A stretch of DNA of 64,000 bases from Acrocarpospora pleiomorpha (GTDB lineage: Bacteria; Actinomycetota; Actinomycetes; Streptosporangiales; Streptosporangiaceae), in contig NZ_BLAF01000008.1 of NCBI RefSeq assembly GCF_009687885.1, positions 186,001-250,000 of the forward strand, in the 5' to 3' direction. The notes beneath the pieces were generated by a model. The model was not told where the DNA came from. It did not search any database and saw only the letters and a program-made list of their open reading frames with translations. Positions 44,522 to 56,167 of the stretch are shown here, piece after piece; position 1 is the first letter of the stretch, and each line of letters opens with the position of its first letter. The position numbers and the translations under genes are program-made.

Positions 44522-45421
44522 TCACGGGGCTGTCACTTCTGAAGCCGTCTGCCGGAGTGCGTGGCGGCATGCCTGGATGGCGGGATGCCGGCTGCGGCCC
44601 CGGCGTACCGCGGTGAAGACGCGGCGGGTGTGCTGGCCGTGCGGGAGCTGCCGCAGCGCGACGGTCACGGGCTGCCCGATCCAGACGAGGCCGGGGAGCA
44701 GGGCGACGGCGTGGCCTTGTTCGACGAGGCGGCGCTGGATGAGGAGGTCGGTGGTTTCGAAACGTACGTCGGGTTCGAAGCCGGCGTTCCGGCACAGGGT
44801 CATGGCCCAGTGGCGGGCGAACGTGCCCTCGGGTTCCATGGCCCAGGGCCGGTCGGCCAGCGAGCGCAGCGGCACCGCGGGGGCGGCCGGTTCGGGCAGG
44901 GCGAGGTGGAGGGGGTCGTCGAGCAGGTCCTCCTGTTCCAGTTCGGCGGGCCGGGGATTGGGGTTACCCGGGTACTCCTCGGCGATGACCAGGTCGAAGT
45001 CGCGGGCCTGCAGCGCGGGCAGGGCCGATTCCGGTGGCATCTGAGTGACGTGCATCCGCAGGCCGGGGTGGCGGTCGCGCAGGAGGCTCAGCGCGCGCGG
45101 CACCAGGGCGAGGGCGGCGGTCTGGAACGAGGCGATGCGCAGGGTGCCGGTCAGATCGGTGAGGGAGGCGGCGATGTCCGCCTCGGCGCGTTCCAGGCGC
45201 TCCAGCACCGCCTCGGTGTGGGCGACGAGGATCTCCGCCTGCTCGGTCAGCCGCACGCGGCGCCCGATCGGCTCCAGCAGCCGAACGCCGACTTCCGCCT
45301 CCAGCTGGGAGAGCTGCTGGGAGACGGAGGAAGGGCTGTAGGAGAGGGCGGCGGCGACGGCCGCGAGGGTGCCTCGGTGTTTGAGTTCACGCAGCAGGCG
45401 CAGTCGGTGCAGGTCGAACAT
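44522..45421 (-). CDS. LysR-family transcriptional regulator
   Basis: 299 residues. The N-terminal helix-turn-helix is 'RGTLAAVAAALSYSPSSVSQQLSQLE', followed by the substrate-binding domain from about residue 88 ('GTLRIASFQTAALALVPRAL'). It is divergent from the ammonia-lyase/carbamoylase gene with a 71-nt gap, the classic LysR layout, so it probably controls that gene. Confidence 0.92.
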   Translation of the reverse strand: MFDLHRLRLLRELKHRGTLAAVAAALSYSPSSVSQQLSQLEAEVGVRLLEPIGRRVRLTEQAEILVAHTEAVLERLERAEADIAASLTDLTGTLRIASFQTAALALVPRALSLLRDRHPGLRMHVTQMPPESALPALQARDFDLVIAEEYPGNPNPRPAELEQEDLLDDPLHLALPEPAAPAVPLRSLADRPWAMEPEGTFARHWAMTLCRNAGFEPDVRFETTDLLIQRRLVEQGHAVALLPGLVWIGQPVTVALRQLPHGQHTRRVFTAVRRGRSRHPAIQACRHALRQTASEVTAP

Positions 45422-45492
45422 CGCGAGCCTTTATTGGTTGGTTTCTCTGATGAATATAGGTCGGAAACATTCGCTGGAGCGATGGGAGGTTC

Positions 45493-47877
45493 GTGCCGCA
45501 CGCTGGCTGTGTGCCTGAGATCGCTCCGCCCGTCCGTATGCCGCCGTGGTTCGCCCGGCCCGGCGCCAGGTCCTGGACCTGCGCGCCCGCCCCCGCCGAG
45601 GTGCGGGAATTCCACGCCTCGCTGCCCGGGTACGCTCCCACCCCGCTGATCGAACTGCCCCGGCTCGCCGCCGAGCTGGGGGTTGGGCGGGTCTTCGTCA
45701 AGGACGAGTCGTCCCGGCTGGGCCTGCCCGCCTTCAAGGCGCTGGGCGCGTCCTGGGCGGTGCATCGCGCGCTCGCCGAGCGGGCGGGGCACGGCGGAGC
45801 GGCCGATCCGGTCACGCTGGTGGCCGCCACCGACGGCAACCACGGCCGCGCGGTGGCCCAGCTGGCCCGCCTGCTCGGCCAGCGCGCCCGCGTCTTCGTC
45901 CCACGGGGTGTGCATCCGGAGGCGGTGGCGGCCATCGCCGCCGAACAGGCGGAGGTCACCCGGGTCGCGGGCTCCTACGACGACGCCGTGCGCGAGGCGG
46001 CCGAGGCGGCCGCCGCACCGGACACGATCCTGGTGCAGGACATGGCCTGGCCGGGCTACGAGCGGATCCCCGGCTGGATCGTCGAGGGCTATTCCACCCT
46101 CTGCGCTGAAATCGACGAGCAAGTGACGCCCGATCTCATCGTCGTCCCGGTGGGCGTGGGCTCGCTGGCCCAGGCCGTCGTCACCCACTACCGCAGCCGC
46201 CCGGCCGGGCCGGCTCCGGCTCTGTTGTCGGTGGAGTCCACGGCCGCCCCCTGCGTCATCGAGAGCCTGATGGCCGGCGAACCGGTCAGCGTCGCCACCG
46301 GCGAGACCATCATGGCCGGTCTGAACTGCGGCACCCCCTCCAGCATCGCCTGGCCGTACCTGCGCGGCGGACTGGACGCCGCCGTGGCCGTCACCGACGC
46401 CGACAGCGCACGCGCGGCCGATGATCTGGCCGCGCTCGGCGTCTCCGCCGGGCCCTGCGGCGCCGCCTCGCTCGCCGGGATCCGCGCGGCGCTCACCGGG
46501 GACGGCGCCGACGAGCGCCGCGCCGCGCTGGGCCTCGGCCCCGCCTCGACGGTGGTACTGCTGAGCACTGAGGGCCGTGCGGCCAACCCGACGACTCCTG
46601 GGAGAGCGAGCTCCATGCCCGACAAGATCACCGTGAACGGAGGCCGTCTGTGGAGGTCCCTGATGGACCTCGCCGAGGTCGGCGCGTACGACGACGAGCG
46701 CACCGGCCTGCGTGGCGTCAACCGCCTCGCCCTCACCGACGCGGACGCCGAGGGACGCCGCCTGGTCATCAAATGGATGGAACAGGCGGGGCTGGCCGTC
46801 CGCGTCGACCGGATGGGCAACATCTACGGCCGCCGTGAAGGCTCCGACCCGGCCGCGGCGCCGGTGCTCACCGGTTCGCACCTCGACAGCGTCGCCACCG
46901 CGGGCGCGTTCGACGGCTGCCTCGGCGTGCTGGGCGGACTCGAGGTCGTACGGACGTTGAACGAGCACGGCATCACCACCCGCCGTCCGATCGAGGTCTG
47001 CGTCTTCACCGAGGAGGAGGGCGTCCGCTTCGGCACCGACATGCTCGGCAGCGCGGTCGCCGCCGGGCGCCTCACCCTGGAGTACGCCCACGCGCTCACC
47101 GACCGAGGCGGACTCACCCTCGGCGGCGAACTCACCCGCACGGGCTTCGACGGACCCGCCGACGTCCGGCTCGAACCGCCGCACGCCTACGTCGAGTGCC
47201 ACATCGAGCAGGGACCGGTCCTGGCCGAGCACGGAGTCGAAGTCGGCGTCGTCACCGGCGTGCAGGGCATCTCCTGGCAGGAGATCACCATCCACGGCCG
47301 CGCCGCGCACGCCGGGACCACACCCACCCACCTGCGCGCCGACGCGGGCCTGGCGGCGGCCCAGATCATCGTGCGGCTGCGGGCCATGGTCGACTCCGGG
47401 AACTACGGCGGCCTGCGCGCCACGGTCGGCCATCTCGCCGTGCACCCGAACCTGACCAACATCGTCCCGGCCCGCGCGACGCTCACCGTCGACCTGCGCA
47501 ACCCCGACGACACCCAGATCGCCCAGGCCGAGGAAGACCTCGCCGCCTTCCTGCGGAGCCTGGAGAACAGCCGGCCGGGCCTCACCCTCACCACCCGGCG
47601 CATGGCCAGGACCGCGTACGTCTCCTTCGACGAGGACGTGCGGAAGGCCATCGCGCAGGCCGCTGACGACCACGGCCTGGAACACGTCTCGCTGCTCTCC
47701 GGGGCAGGCCATGACGCCCAGGAGATCGCCGTGCTCTGCCCCACCGCGATGATCTTCGTACGCGGCGAGTACGACGGCATCAGTCACAACCCCCGCGAGT
47801 ACTCGACGCCCGAGGCCTGCGCGCACGGCGTCGACGTTCTCGCCACCACCCTGCTCCGCCTCGCGAACCAGGACTGA
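45493..47877 (+). CDS. fusion of a PLP diaminopropionate ammonia-lyase-like enzyme and an M20 carbamoylase
   Basis: 794 residues with no internal stop. Residues 1-370 are a fold-type II PLP enzyme: Schiff-base Lys in GLPAFKALGASWAV, ATDGNHGRAVAQLARLLG and the Ser/Gly phosphate loop, closest to diaminopropionate ammonia-lyases. Residues 375-794 are a complete M20 hydantoinase/carbamoylase: GSHLDSVATAGAFDG, FTEEEGVRFG, HIEQGPVLAEHG, GRAAHAGTTP. The second half begins with its own ATG (46615) and a GGGAG about 10 nt upstream, so it may also be made separately. Normally these are two genes. The start of the first half is uncertain (GTG 45493 is close to GGGAGG). Likely amino-acid or N-carbamoyl amino-acid catabolism under the LysR regulator. 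Confidence 0.82.
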   Translation: MPHAGCVPEIAPPVRMPPWFARPGARSWTCAPAPAEVREFHASLPGYAPTPLIELPRLAAELGVGRVFVKDESSRLGLPAFKALGASWAVHRALAERAGHGGAADPVTLVAATDGNHGRAVAQLARLLGQRARVFVPRGVHPEAVAAIAAEQAEVTRVAGSYDDAVREAAEAAAAPDTILVQDMAWPGYERIPGWIVEGYSTLCAEIDEQVTPDLIVVPVGVGSLAQAVVTHYRSRPAGPAPALLSVESTAAPCVIESLMAGEPVSVATGETIMAGLNCGTPSSIAWPYLRGGLDAAVAVTDADSARAADDLAALGVSAGPCGAASLAGIRAALTGDGADERRAALGLGPASTVVLLSTEGRAANPTTPGRASSMPDKITVNGGRLWRSLMDLAEVGAYDDERTGLRGVNRLALTDADAEGRRLVIKWMEQAGLAVRVDRMGNIYGRREGSDPAAAPVLTGSHLDSVATAGAFDGCLGVLGGLEVVRTLNEHGITTRRPIEVCVFTEEEGVRFGTDMLGSAVAAGRLTLEYAHALTDRGGLTLGGELTRTGFDGPADVRLEPPHAYVECHIEQGPVLAEHGVEVGVVTGVQGISWQEITIHGRAAHAGTTPTHLRADAGLAAAQIIVRLRAMVDSGNYGGLRATVGHLAVHPNLTNIVPARATLTVDLRNPDDTQIAQAEEDLAAFLRSLENSRPGLTLTTRRMARTAYVSFDEDVRKAIAQAADDHGLEHVSLLSGAGHDAQEIAVLCPTAMIFVRGEYDGISHNPREYSTPEACAHGVDVLATTLLRLANQD

Positions 47878-47882
47878 CCCAC

Positions 47883-48389
47883 ATGCCCATCGCACCGGAC
47901 CCGGTCGCCCTCCTCTCCCGGCTCATCGCCATCGACTCCGTCAACCCCGAACTGTCGCCCAGCGGCGCGGGCGAGACCGCCATCGCCGATTTCTGCGGCG
48001 ACTGGCTGTCCTCCCACGGCTTCGAGGTGCACCGCCTGGAAAAGCGCCCCGGCCGCCCCTCGCTGGTCGCGATCGCCAGAGGCGCCGGCGGCGGACGGTC
48101 GCTGATGCTCAACGGCCATCTCGACACCGTCGGCCTGGCCGGCTACGACGGCGAGCCGCTGGATCCGCTGCTCCGCGAAGGGAAGATGTTCGGCCGGGGC
48201 GCCTTCGACATGAAGAGCGGCGTCGCGGCCATGATGACCGCCGCCGTGCGCGCCACGGCCCAGCGGCGTCTGCGGGGAGACGTCATCCTCGCCTGCGTCG
48301 CCGACGAGGAGCACAGCAGCCTGGGCACCGAGGAGGTTCATCGCCTGCTGGTCGGTGGTGGTGGCGACCTGCTGCTCCAGGTCGCGTAG
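47883..48389 (+). pseudogene. truncated M20 peptidase (ArgE/DapE-like)
   Basis: 168 codons containing only the N-terminal catalytic part: LNGHLDTVG, GRGAFDMKSGVAAMM and ACVADEEHSSLGTEEV are intact metal-site motifs, but after residue 155 or so the frame runs into unrelated sequence and stops. Relatives are about 380-430 residues, with a dimerisation domain and a final metal ligand missing here. It begins 5 nt after the carbamoylase stop and was presumably the third operon gene. Probably inactive. Confidence 0.75.
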
Positions 48390-48488
48390 GCGAGCGGCTT
48401 TGGCGGGGTAGCGGTGGGTCGCCCCGAACTCGCCCCGCTGCGCCAGGAACCCGTGTTGTGTCCAGCCCGGACGGTAGGTTAGGCTCAC
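48345..48488 (-). other. possible transposase fragment at the M20 truncation point
   Basis: On the minus strand a stretch reads QHGFLAQRGEFGATHRYP and AKAARLRDLEQQVA, which I associate with an actinobacterial TnpB-like transposase segment. It begins where the M20 peptidase loses homology, so it may be the relic of the insertion that truncated that gene. Recognition is tentative. Confidence 0.25.
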
Positions 48489-48492
48489 CTTA
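48474..48492 (+). promoter_or_regulatory. DtxR/IdeR-type iron box
   Basis: The 19-bp site GTAGGTTAGGCTCACCTTA matches the consensus TTAGGTTAGSCTMACCTAA at 17 of 19 positions. A TATAAC -10 element (48502-48507) lies 17 nt past a TTAGGC -35 hexamer (48479-48484) inside the box, so repressor binding would cover the promoter. This implies iron-repressed transcription of the TetR-irtAB operon. Confidence 0.85.
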
Positions 48493-48523
48493 GTTAGCCC
48501 CTATAACTATGGATCGAGGCGCG

Positions 48524-49231
48524 GTGACGGCTTCAGCCCGGGTCGGTGGACGGCGGCCGCAGATCTGTGTGGACGACATCGTCCGGGTCGGCCGCGAGCT
48601 GGGCATGGCCGCGCTGAGCGTGAAGGCGGTCGCCGCCGAGCTCGGGGTCACCGCGACGGCGCTGTACCGGTATGTCGAGGGACGGCGGGGGCTGGAACGC
48701 CTGGTGGGCGAGAGCATCCTCGCCGATCTGGATCTGCATGACACCCCAGGGCACGACATCGAGCGGCATCTGCTGTCGTTCGCGCTGCAACTGCGCGCGT
48801 TCACGCTCACGCATCCAGGGATGGCCAGGTACCTGCAACTGCTGTTCCCGCGCGGCGACGGCGGGCGGCGGCTGCTCACGGCCGAGGTAGAGGCGCTCGT
48901 CCGGCGCGGCTACAGCCCGGACGCCGCGGTCGTGCTCAGCGGCGCGGTCGCATCGCTGACGATCGCGGTCGCGGCGTCCGAGGAGCACGGCGTCGCGGCG
49001 GAGCGCGAGGACGCCGGCGACCTGGACCGGGAACGTCAGGCCGCGATCGCGGGGCTGGCGGTCGACGAACAGCTGGCCGCGGCACATGTGGCACTGCCGC
49101 CGGTGCACCGCCAGGAGTATGTCCGGCTGCTGCTGACCGGCGCGATCCGCGGCCTGGTCCAGGCGGCGCCGCCCGGCCGTCCGGTCACGCGGATCATCGC
49201 GGACCTCGCCACCACGGGAGAAGGGTTGTGA
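48524..49231 (+). CDS. TetR-family regulator in the irtAB operon
   Basis: About 235 residues from GTG 48524 (240 from ATG 48509). The helix-turn-helix is [21 protein letters not shown], followed by a TetR C-terminal domain. ATG 48509 would lie upstream of the expected transcription start (about 7 nt past the TATAAC box), so GTG 48524 with GAGG upstream is favoured. Its stop overlaps the irtA start. A second regulator layer on an iron-boxed siderophore-import operon is plausible; its ligand is unknown. Confidence 0.85.
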   Translation: MTASARVGGRRPQICVDDIVRVGRELGMAALSVKAVAAELGVTATALYRYVEGRRGLERLVGESILADLDLHDTPGHDIERHLLSFALQLRAFTLTHPGMARYLQLLFPRGDGGRRLLTAEVEALVRRGYSPDAAVVLSGAVASLTIAVAASEEHGVAAEREDAGDLDRERQAAIAGLAVDEQLAAAHVALPPVHRQEYVRLLLTGAIRGLVQAAPPGRPVTRIIADLATTGEGL

Positions 49232-51836
49232 TGGCCAAGCGCGGATTCCAGGGCGCGGTCATGCGCGGGTTCGGCGCCCGCGACCACGAGGCGACCGTCG
49301 TCGGGAAGCAGTGGCTCGCACCGCATTTCGTGCGGGTGCGGCTCACATCGCCGACCTTGTTCAAGGATGTGGTGGTGGAACCGACGGCGTGGCTGCGGTT
49401 CTGGTTCCCCGATCCCGACGGCGGCGCGGCCGAGCATCAGCGGGCGTACACGATCTCGGAGGCGGACGAGACGACCGGCGCGTTCGCGGTCGACGTCGTG
49501 CTGCACGAACCGGCGGGGCCGGCGTCGGTGTGGGCGCGGGCGGCCGAACCGGGGTGGACGGTGATGGTGACGTCACTCGGCTCGTCCAAGTTCGAGGTGC
49601 CGCCGGAGCCGCCGGCCGGGTACCTGCTGATCGGGGACTCGGCGTCGATCCCCGCGATCAACGGCATCCTCGCCGTCGTCCCCGGCGATGTTCCGGTCGA
49701 GGTGTACCTGGAGCGGCATGACGAGGCCGACCTGCTCATCCCGCTCGCGGCCCATCCGCGGGCCCGCACGCACTGGGTGCCCAAGCGCGGGCCCGCGTCC
49801 CTCGCGGCCGCGCTCGAAGGGCGGGACTGGTCGGACTGGAAGGCGTGGGCCGCCGCGGAGTCGGGCTCGCTCAAGCAGGTCCGGGGGCGGCTGCGGGAGG
49901 AGTTCGGGTTCCCGAAGTCGGAGCTGTACGCGCAGGCGTACTGGTTCCACGGCCGCGCGATGGGGACGCTGCGAGCCGCGTCGGCACCGGACCAGGTCAC
50001 TGCGGAGGCCGCCACGCCTCCCGAGACGACCGTGCCCGTTGCCCCGTCCTCGTCCCCGGCGGATGGGGCGGCGGCCGCCTCGCCGGTGCGCGGGGCCTGG
50101 CGGGCGCAGGCCGCCGGGCGGCTGCTCGCCCCGTTGCGGCGCACCCTGATCCTGGCGGCGGTGCTGCAAGCCGTCGTGACGCTGGTTCAACTCGCCCCTT
50201 TCGTATTGCTGGTCGAACTGGCCCGCCGGATGCTGGCCGGGCAGGCGGCGAGCGCGCTGTGGACGGTCGGCTTCTGGGCGCTCGGCCTGCTCGGCGCGGG
50301 CACGGTCCTGAGCGGAGCGCTCACGTTGTGGCTGCACATCGTGGACGCCCGGTTCGCGCGCGGGCTGCGGCAGCGGCTGCTCGGCAAGGCGGCGCGGCTG
50401 CCGTTGGGATGGTTCACCGCCCGCGGCTCCGGGCACGTCAAACAGGTCGTGCAGGACGACACCCTCGCGTTGCACTACCTGGTCACCCACGCCGTCCCTG
50501 ACGCGGTCGCGGCGGTCGTCGCCCCGCTCGCCGTGCTGGCCTACCTGTTCGTCGTGGACTGGCGGGTGGCGCTGGCACTGTTCGGGCCGGTCCTGGTGTA
50601 CGCCTTCACCGCGTGGGTGATGATCATGCAGTCCGGCGCCAAGATCTCCCAGGCGCAGCGCTGGGCGGAGCGGATGGACGGCGAGGCAGGCGCCTACCTG
50701 GAAGGCCAGCCGGTCATCCGGGTGTTCGGCGGCGCCGCGGCATCGACGTTCCGGGCCAGGCTGGAGGAGTACATCCGCTTTCTCAACGACTGGCAGCGGC
50801 CGTTCACGAGCAAGAAGACGCTGATGGACCTCGCCACCCGCCCGGCGACGTTCCTCCTGGTCATCGCCATCGTCGGCACCGTCCTGATCGCCTCAGGCTC
50901 GATGCGGCCGGTGACGTTGCTGCCCTTCCTGCTGCTGGGCACCACCTTCGGCGCCCGGCTGCTCGGCATCGCCTACGGGCTCGGCGGGCTGCGCGCCGGA
51001 CTGCTCGCCGCCCGCCGCGTCCAGAACACCCTCGACGAGCCCGAACTACAGGCCCGGAGCGGGGAGGCCGTCACCGGGGCGAAGCCCCCGGGAACCGTGG
51101 TGTTCGACCGGGTCGGCTTCGCCTACCGGCCCGGCGTCCCCGTCATTCACGACGTCTCGCTCACCCTCACCCCGGGCACCGTGACCGCGCTCGTCGGCCC
51201 ATCCGGGTCGGGCAAGTCGACGCTCGCCGCGCTGCTGGCCCGCTTCCACGACGTCGACTCCGGCGCGATCCGCGTCGGCGGGCGCGACATACGCGACCTG
51301 ACCGCCGACGAATTGTACGAACAAGTTGGATTCGTGTTCCAGCAGACCCAGCTTGTGCACGGCACCGCGCACGACAACATCGCGCTCGCCGTCCCCGGCG
51401 CCACCCGGGAGCAGGTGATGGCCGCCGCCCGTGAGGCGCACATCCACGACCGGATCATGCGGCTCCCGGACGGCTACGACACGATGCTCGGACCCGACGC
51501 GGCCCTCTCCGGCGGGGAGCGGCAACGCCTCACGATCGCCCGCGCGATTCTCGCCGACACACCCGTGCTCGTGCTCGACGAGGCCACCGCCTTCGCCGAC
51601 CCGGAATCGGAATACCTCCTCCAGCAGGCGCTGGACCGGCTCACCGCGGACCGTACCGTGCTCGTCATCGCGCATCGCCTGCACACCATCACCGGGGTCG
51701 ATCGGATCGTCGTGCTCGACGCCGGGCACGTGGCCGAGACCGGCGCCCACGATGAACTGCTCGCCGCGCGCGGCCGCTACCGCCGGCTCTGGGACGCGGG
51801 CCAGGGCCGTGCCGTCGAGCCGGAGGAGGCGACCCG

Positions 51837-51840
<4 letters not shown>
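49231..51840 (+). CDS. irtA: IrtA-like siderophore importer: SIP flavoreductase fused to an ABC exporter-fold half
   Basis: 869 residues. The N-terminal siderophore-interacting domain (about 10-250) has the FAD motif RAYTISEAD and '[18 protein letters not shown]'; then a type IV ABC membrane domain with six helices (about 300-600), and a nucleotide-binding domain with Walker [15 protein letters not shown] (about 655), signature [16 protein letters not shown] and Walker [11 protein letters not shown]. The architecture equals mycobacterial IrtA, which imports ferric mycobactin and reduces the iron. ATG 49231 follows AAGGG; GTG 49228 is the alternative. It overlaps irtB by 4 nt. Confidence 0.93.
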
Positions 51841-53579
<1,739 letters not shown>

Positions 53580-53603
53580 ATCCCCGCGAGAACGGCCGCC
53601 GGG

Positions 53604-53879
53604 TCAGCAGCGCCGCTTGACGCGGCACTTGTTGACGGTGATACGCAGCGGCCCGTCGGCGTTGTTCGCACTGTAGGAGGCGTTACCGCTGTTTGTGGAA
53701 CCGTTGATATTTGCAAAATTGCCGCTGTTGAAGGCCCTGTAGCCGATATTGTTACCGCTGCTCCTGCTGTTGCCGGTATTGGCGGTGTCGCCGCTTTTGT
53801 TGCGGTTTGGGGAATCGTCTGAGTCGCCCACTCCGATGGGGGCGATGGCCATGGCGGCGATACACAGTGCGATCATCAT
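53604..53879 (-). CDS. small secreted Asn/Ser/Gly-repeat protein B
   Basis: 91 residues. A hydrophobic N-terminus (MMIALCIAAMAIAPIGVG) suggests export, followed by low-complexity repeats of the N-S-G-N type (TANTGNSRSSGNNIG, FNSGNFANINGSTNSGN) and a basic C-terminal tail with two Cys (NKCRVKRRC). Its ATG overlaps the stop of the neighbouring gene (ATGA). Both carry the motif NSGNFAN(I/V)NG, so the two are probably duplicates. No known family. Confidence 0.65.
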   Translation of the reverse strand: MMIALCIAAMAIAPIGVGDSDDSPNRNKSGDTANTGNSRSSGNNIGYRAFNSGNFANINGSTNSGNASYSANNADGPLRITVNKCRVKRRC

Positions 53880-54274
53880 CGTCCGGCCTGCCTCACGAAT
53901 GTCTCCTGGCGGCCGTTGGCGAGGTTGCCGCTGTTGGATGCGTTGGCGCTGTCGCTGGTGCCGTTCACGTTGGCGAAATTCCCGCTGTTCACCGCGTCGC
54001 CAAGGCTGAGGTGGTTGCCGCTGTCGACTGAGTTGCCGCTGTTCACCGAGCTGTTGACACACCGCACGGGGGAGTCCTCTATTGGGGAGTCGTGGCTGAT
54101 CAGGCGGTTGCCGCACAGGGTGCCAACCGGGCCGCCGAGATCGGTGCCGTCGATTCGGGTGAGTTGAGGCTGGGGGTCTTCGGCAGGTGCGTCCTCCGCC
54201 CAGACTGCCGGGGCGTTAAGCGCGGCTCCACATCCGGCCACGACGATCAAAGCCACGCCTACCCATGCCTTCAC
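53876..54274 (-). CDS. small secreted Asn/Ser/Gly-repeat protein A
   Basis: 132 residues from GTG 54274 (GAAGGGGG 6 nt upstream). A Sec signal peptide (WVGVALIVVAGCGAAL, cleavage near VWA-ED) is followed by an acidic linker, a two-Cys segment (GTLCGNRLIS and SPVRCVNSS) and N-S-G-N repeats (VNSGNSVDSGN, DAVNSGNFANVNG, NASNSGNLANG). First gene of a two-gene unit. No family is recognised; surface or matrix protein is a guess from composition. Confidence 0.65.
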   Translation of the reverse strand: MKAWVGVALIVVAGCGAALNAPAVWAEDAPAEDPQPQLTRIDGTDLGGPVGTLCGNRLISHDSPIEDSPVRCVNSSVNSGNSVDSGNHLSLGDAVNSGNFANVNGTSDSANASNSGNLANGRQETFVRQAGR

Positions 54275-54561
54275 GGGCCGCCCCCTTCGTATCCGATGCG
54301 CGACGATCGTAGCAGGGAGTAGTCGGACTACTGCGTATGGCGATTGCCGTCTCTCGGATTCGGAATCCGACGTGCCGTAACGGTCGCCACGTGCGCTAAC
54401 CGGTTGCGCCGAGCTGTGGGAGAGCGCCGACGGGCGACCCCGCCCGCTGCCCCGTGAGGGCTGGAAGCGGCGGACGAAGTAGCGGGGGTGCACGTAGGTA
54501 CACCGTCGGCGGGTATCTGGCCGGATTCTGCGGGGCGGCGGCCTGCCAGATCATTGCGGGC

Positions 54562-56103
54562 ATGAGATTACTCAAGGCGAACATCCTCCTCTCCGTGGTC
54601 GCCGGTTGGCTGCTGACGGCCGCGCCGGCCGAGGCGAGCACCGGCATTATCAGCACCGGCGTCGTCAGGACCGACGCGGGCGCCGTTCGCGGCACCGACG
54701 CCGCGGACCACCGCACGTTCCAGGGCATCCCCTTCGCCGCGCCGCCCGTCGGCGCGCTCCGGTGGCGGGCGCCGCAGCCGGTCGAGCCGTGGCGCGGGGT
54801 GCGGGACGCGACGCGGCCCGGCCCCCGCTGCGCGCAGAACGCCGCGATCGGCAGCCCGGCCGGCGACAGCGAGGACTGCCTCTACCTCAACGTCACGACT
54901 CCCCGCCCTGCACACGGGCTCAAGCCGGTCATGGTCTGGGTGCACGGCGGCGGCTTCAGCGGCGGCGCGGGCAGCGACTACGACGAGCGGCGCCTGGCCG
55001 TACAGGGTGACGTCGTGGTCGTCACGGTCAACTACCGGCTGGGCGCGTTCGGGTTCTTCGGGTATCCGGGACTCAAAAACTCCGGCACGTACGGGCTGAT
55101 GGACCAGCAGGCGGCGCTGCGCTGGGTGCGCCGCAACGCGGCGGCGTTCGGCGGGGATCCCGGCAGGGTGACGCTGTTCGGCGAGTCGGCGGGCGGCGAC
55201 AGCATGTGCGCGCAGCTCGCCTCCCCGGCGGCGGCCGGGCTGTTCCAGCGGATGGTGATCCAGAGCGGGTCGTGCACCGAGCTGAACGTGCCCGACGTGA
55301 TCTTCCCCGGCGTCGGCGCCGAGTACGACACCTGGAAGCCGCGCGAGGTCCTGGAGGGGGTCGGCGCGCGCGTGGCGCCCGCGCTGGGCTGCGCGGACCC
55401 GGCCACGGCGATCGAGTGCCTGCGCGGGCTGCCGGTGTCCGCGCTGCTGGCCGCCCAGAACCCGCCCGTCTTCTGGAGCCCCGCGTACGGCACACCGACG
55501 CTCCCCGTCCACCCCGGACGCGCGCTGCGCGAGGGCAGGTTCAACCGGGTGCCCGTCCTGGCCGGGACGACCCGGGACGAGGGCGCGTTCTTCGCGGCAA
55601 CGTTCCCGCCCCTTGCGGAGAACGACTACAGGGGCCTGCTCAGCGTGGCGTTCGGCGACAAGGCGGACCTGGTCGCCGAACGCTACCCGGCGGGGACGTC
55701 GCCGCGTGGGGCGTGGGGCTCGATCATCACCGACCGCGGCTACGCCTGCCCGAACAGGCGCAACGACCTGGTGCTGGCCCGCTGGACGCCGGTTTACGGG
55801 TACGAGTTCGCCGACCGGGACGCTCCGCTGCCGTTCGAGTTCCCGCGACCCGAGGACTTCCCGCTGGGCGCCTTCCACGCCTCCGAGCTGGCCTACCTGC
55901 ACGACTTCAAGGTGACCTTCCGGCCCGACCAGCAGCGGCTGTCCGACACGATGATCCGCTACTGGACGCGTTTCGCGGCCGTCGGCAGGCCCGCCGCCTC
56001 CTGGCCGGCCGTCCCGCTCGTCCAGTCGCTGGAGCCCGGCGGCAACCGTCCCGCCGACCTCGACGAGCGGCACAACTGCGACTTCTGGGACAGTCTCGGC
56101 TGA
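54562..56103 (+). CDS. secreted type-B carboxylesterase
   Basis: 513 residues from ATG 54562, whose signal peptide ends near APAEA. The nucleophile Ser is in LFGESAGGDS, the acid in TTRDEGAFF and the His in GAFHASEL; the oxyanion loop is VWVHGGGFSGG, and 'EDCLYLNV' is the family signature. The in-frame ATG at 54454 would add a non-signal extension. An extracellular esterase of unknown substrate. Confidence 0.9.
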   Translation: MRLLKANILLSVVAGWLLTAAPAEASTGIISTGVVRTDAGAVRGTDAADHRTFQGIPFAAPPVGALRWRAPQPVEPWRGVRDATRPGPRCAQNAAIGSPAGDSEDCLYLNVTTPRPAHGLKPVMVWVHGGGFSGGAGSDYDERRLAVQGDVVVVTVNYRLGAFGFFGYPGLKNSGTYGLMDQQAALRWVRRNAAAFGGDPGRVTLFGESAGGDSMCAQLASPAAAGLFQRMVIQSGSCTELNVPDVIFPGVGAEYDTWKPREVLEGVGARVAPALGCADPATAIECLRGLPVSALLAAQNPPVFWSPAYGTPTLPVHPGRALREGRFNRVPVLAGTTRDEGAFFAATFPPLAENDYRGLLSVAFGDKADLVAERYPAGTSPRGAWGSIITDRGYACPNRRNDLVLARWTPVYGYEFADRDAPLPFEFPRPEDFPLGAFHASELAYLHDFKVTFRPDQQRLSDTMIRYWTRFAAVGRPAASWPAVPLVQSLEPGGNRPADLDERHNCDFWDSLG

Positions 56104-56118
56104 CTCTCGGCTGGACGT

Positions 56119-56147
56119 GCGGGTCGGCGGCGATGCTGCCGGCCCGC
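56119..56147. terminator. bidirectional hairpin between carboxylesterase and P450 genes
   Basis: GCGGG-t-CGGC (56119-56128) pairs with GCCG-g-CCCGC (56138-56147). A second stem, TGATGCG/CGCATCA (56158-56178), overlaps the P450 stop codon. Both sit in the gap where the two genes converge. Confidence 0.5.
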
Positions 56148-56167
56148 GTTCGGCGTGTGATGCGTAG

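Noticed and set aside
45247..47895. 882-codon open frame on the - strand
   Set aside because: Antisense to the ammonia-lyase/carbamoylase fusion; a third-position GC shadow. Its existence does not help explain the fusion.
53604..54274. Repeated short DNA units considered as a CRISPR array or direct-repeat array
   Set aside because: The repetition follows codons of the NSGN protein repeats; spacers are not uniform and the repeat units vary.
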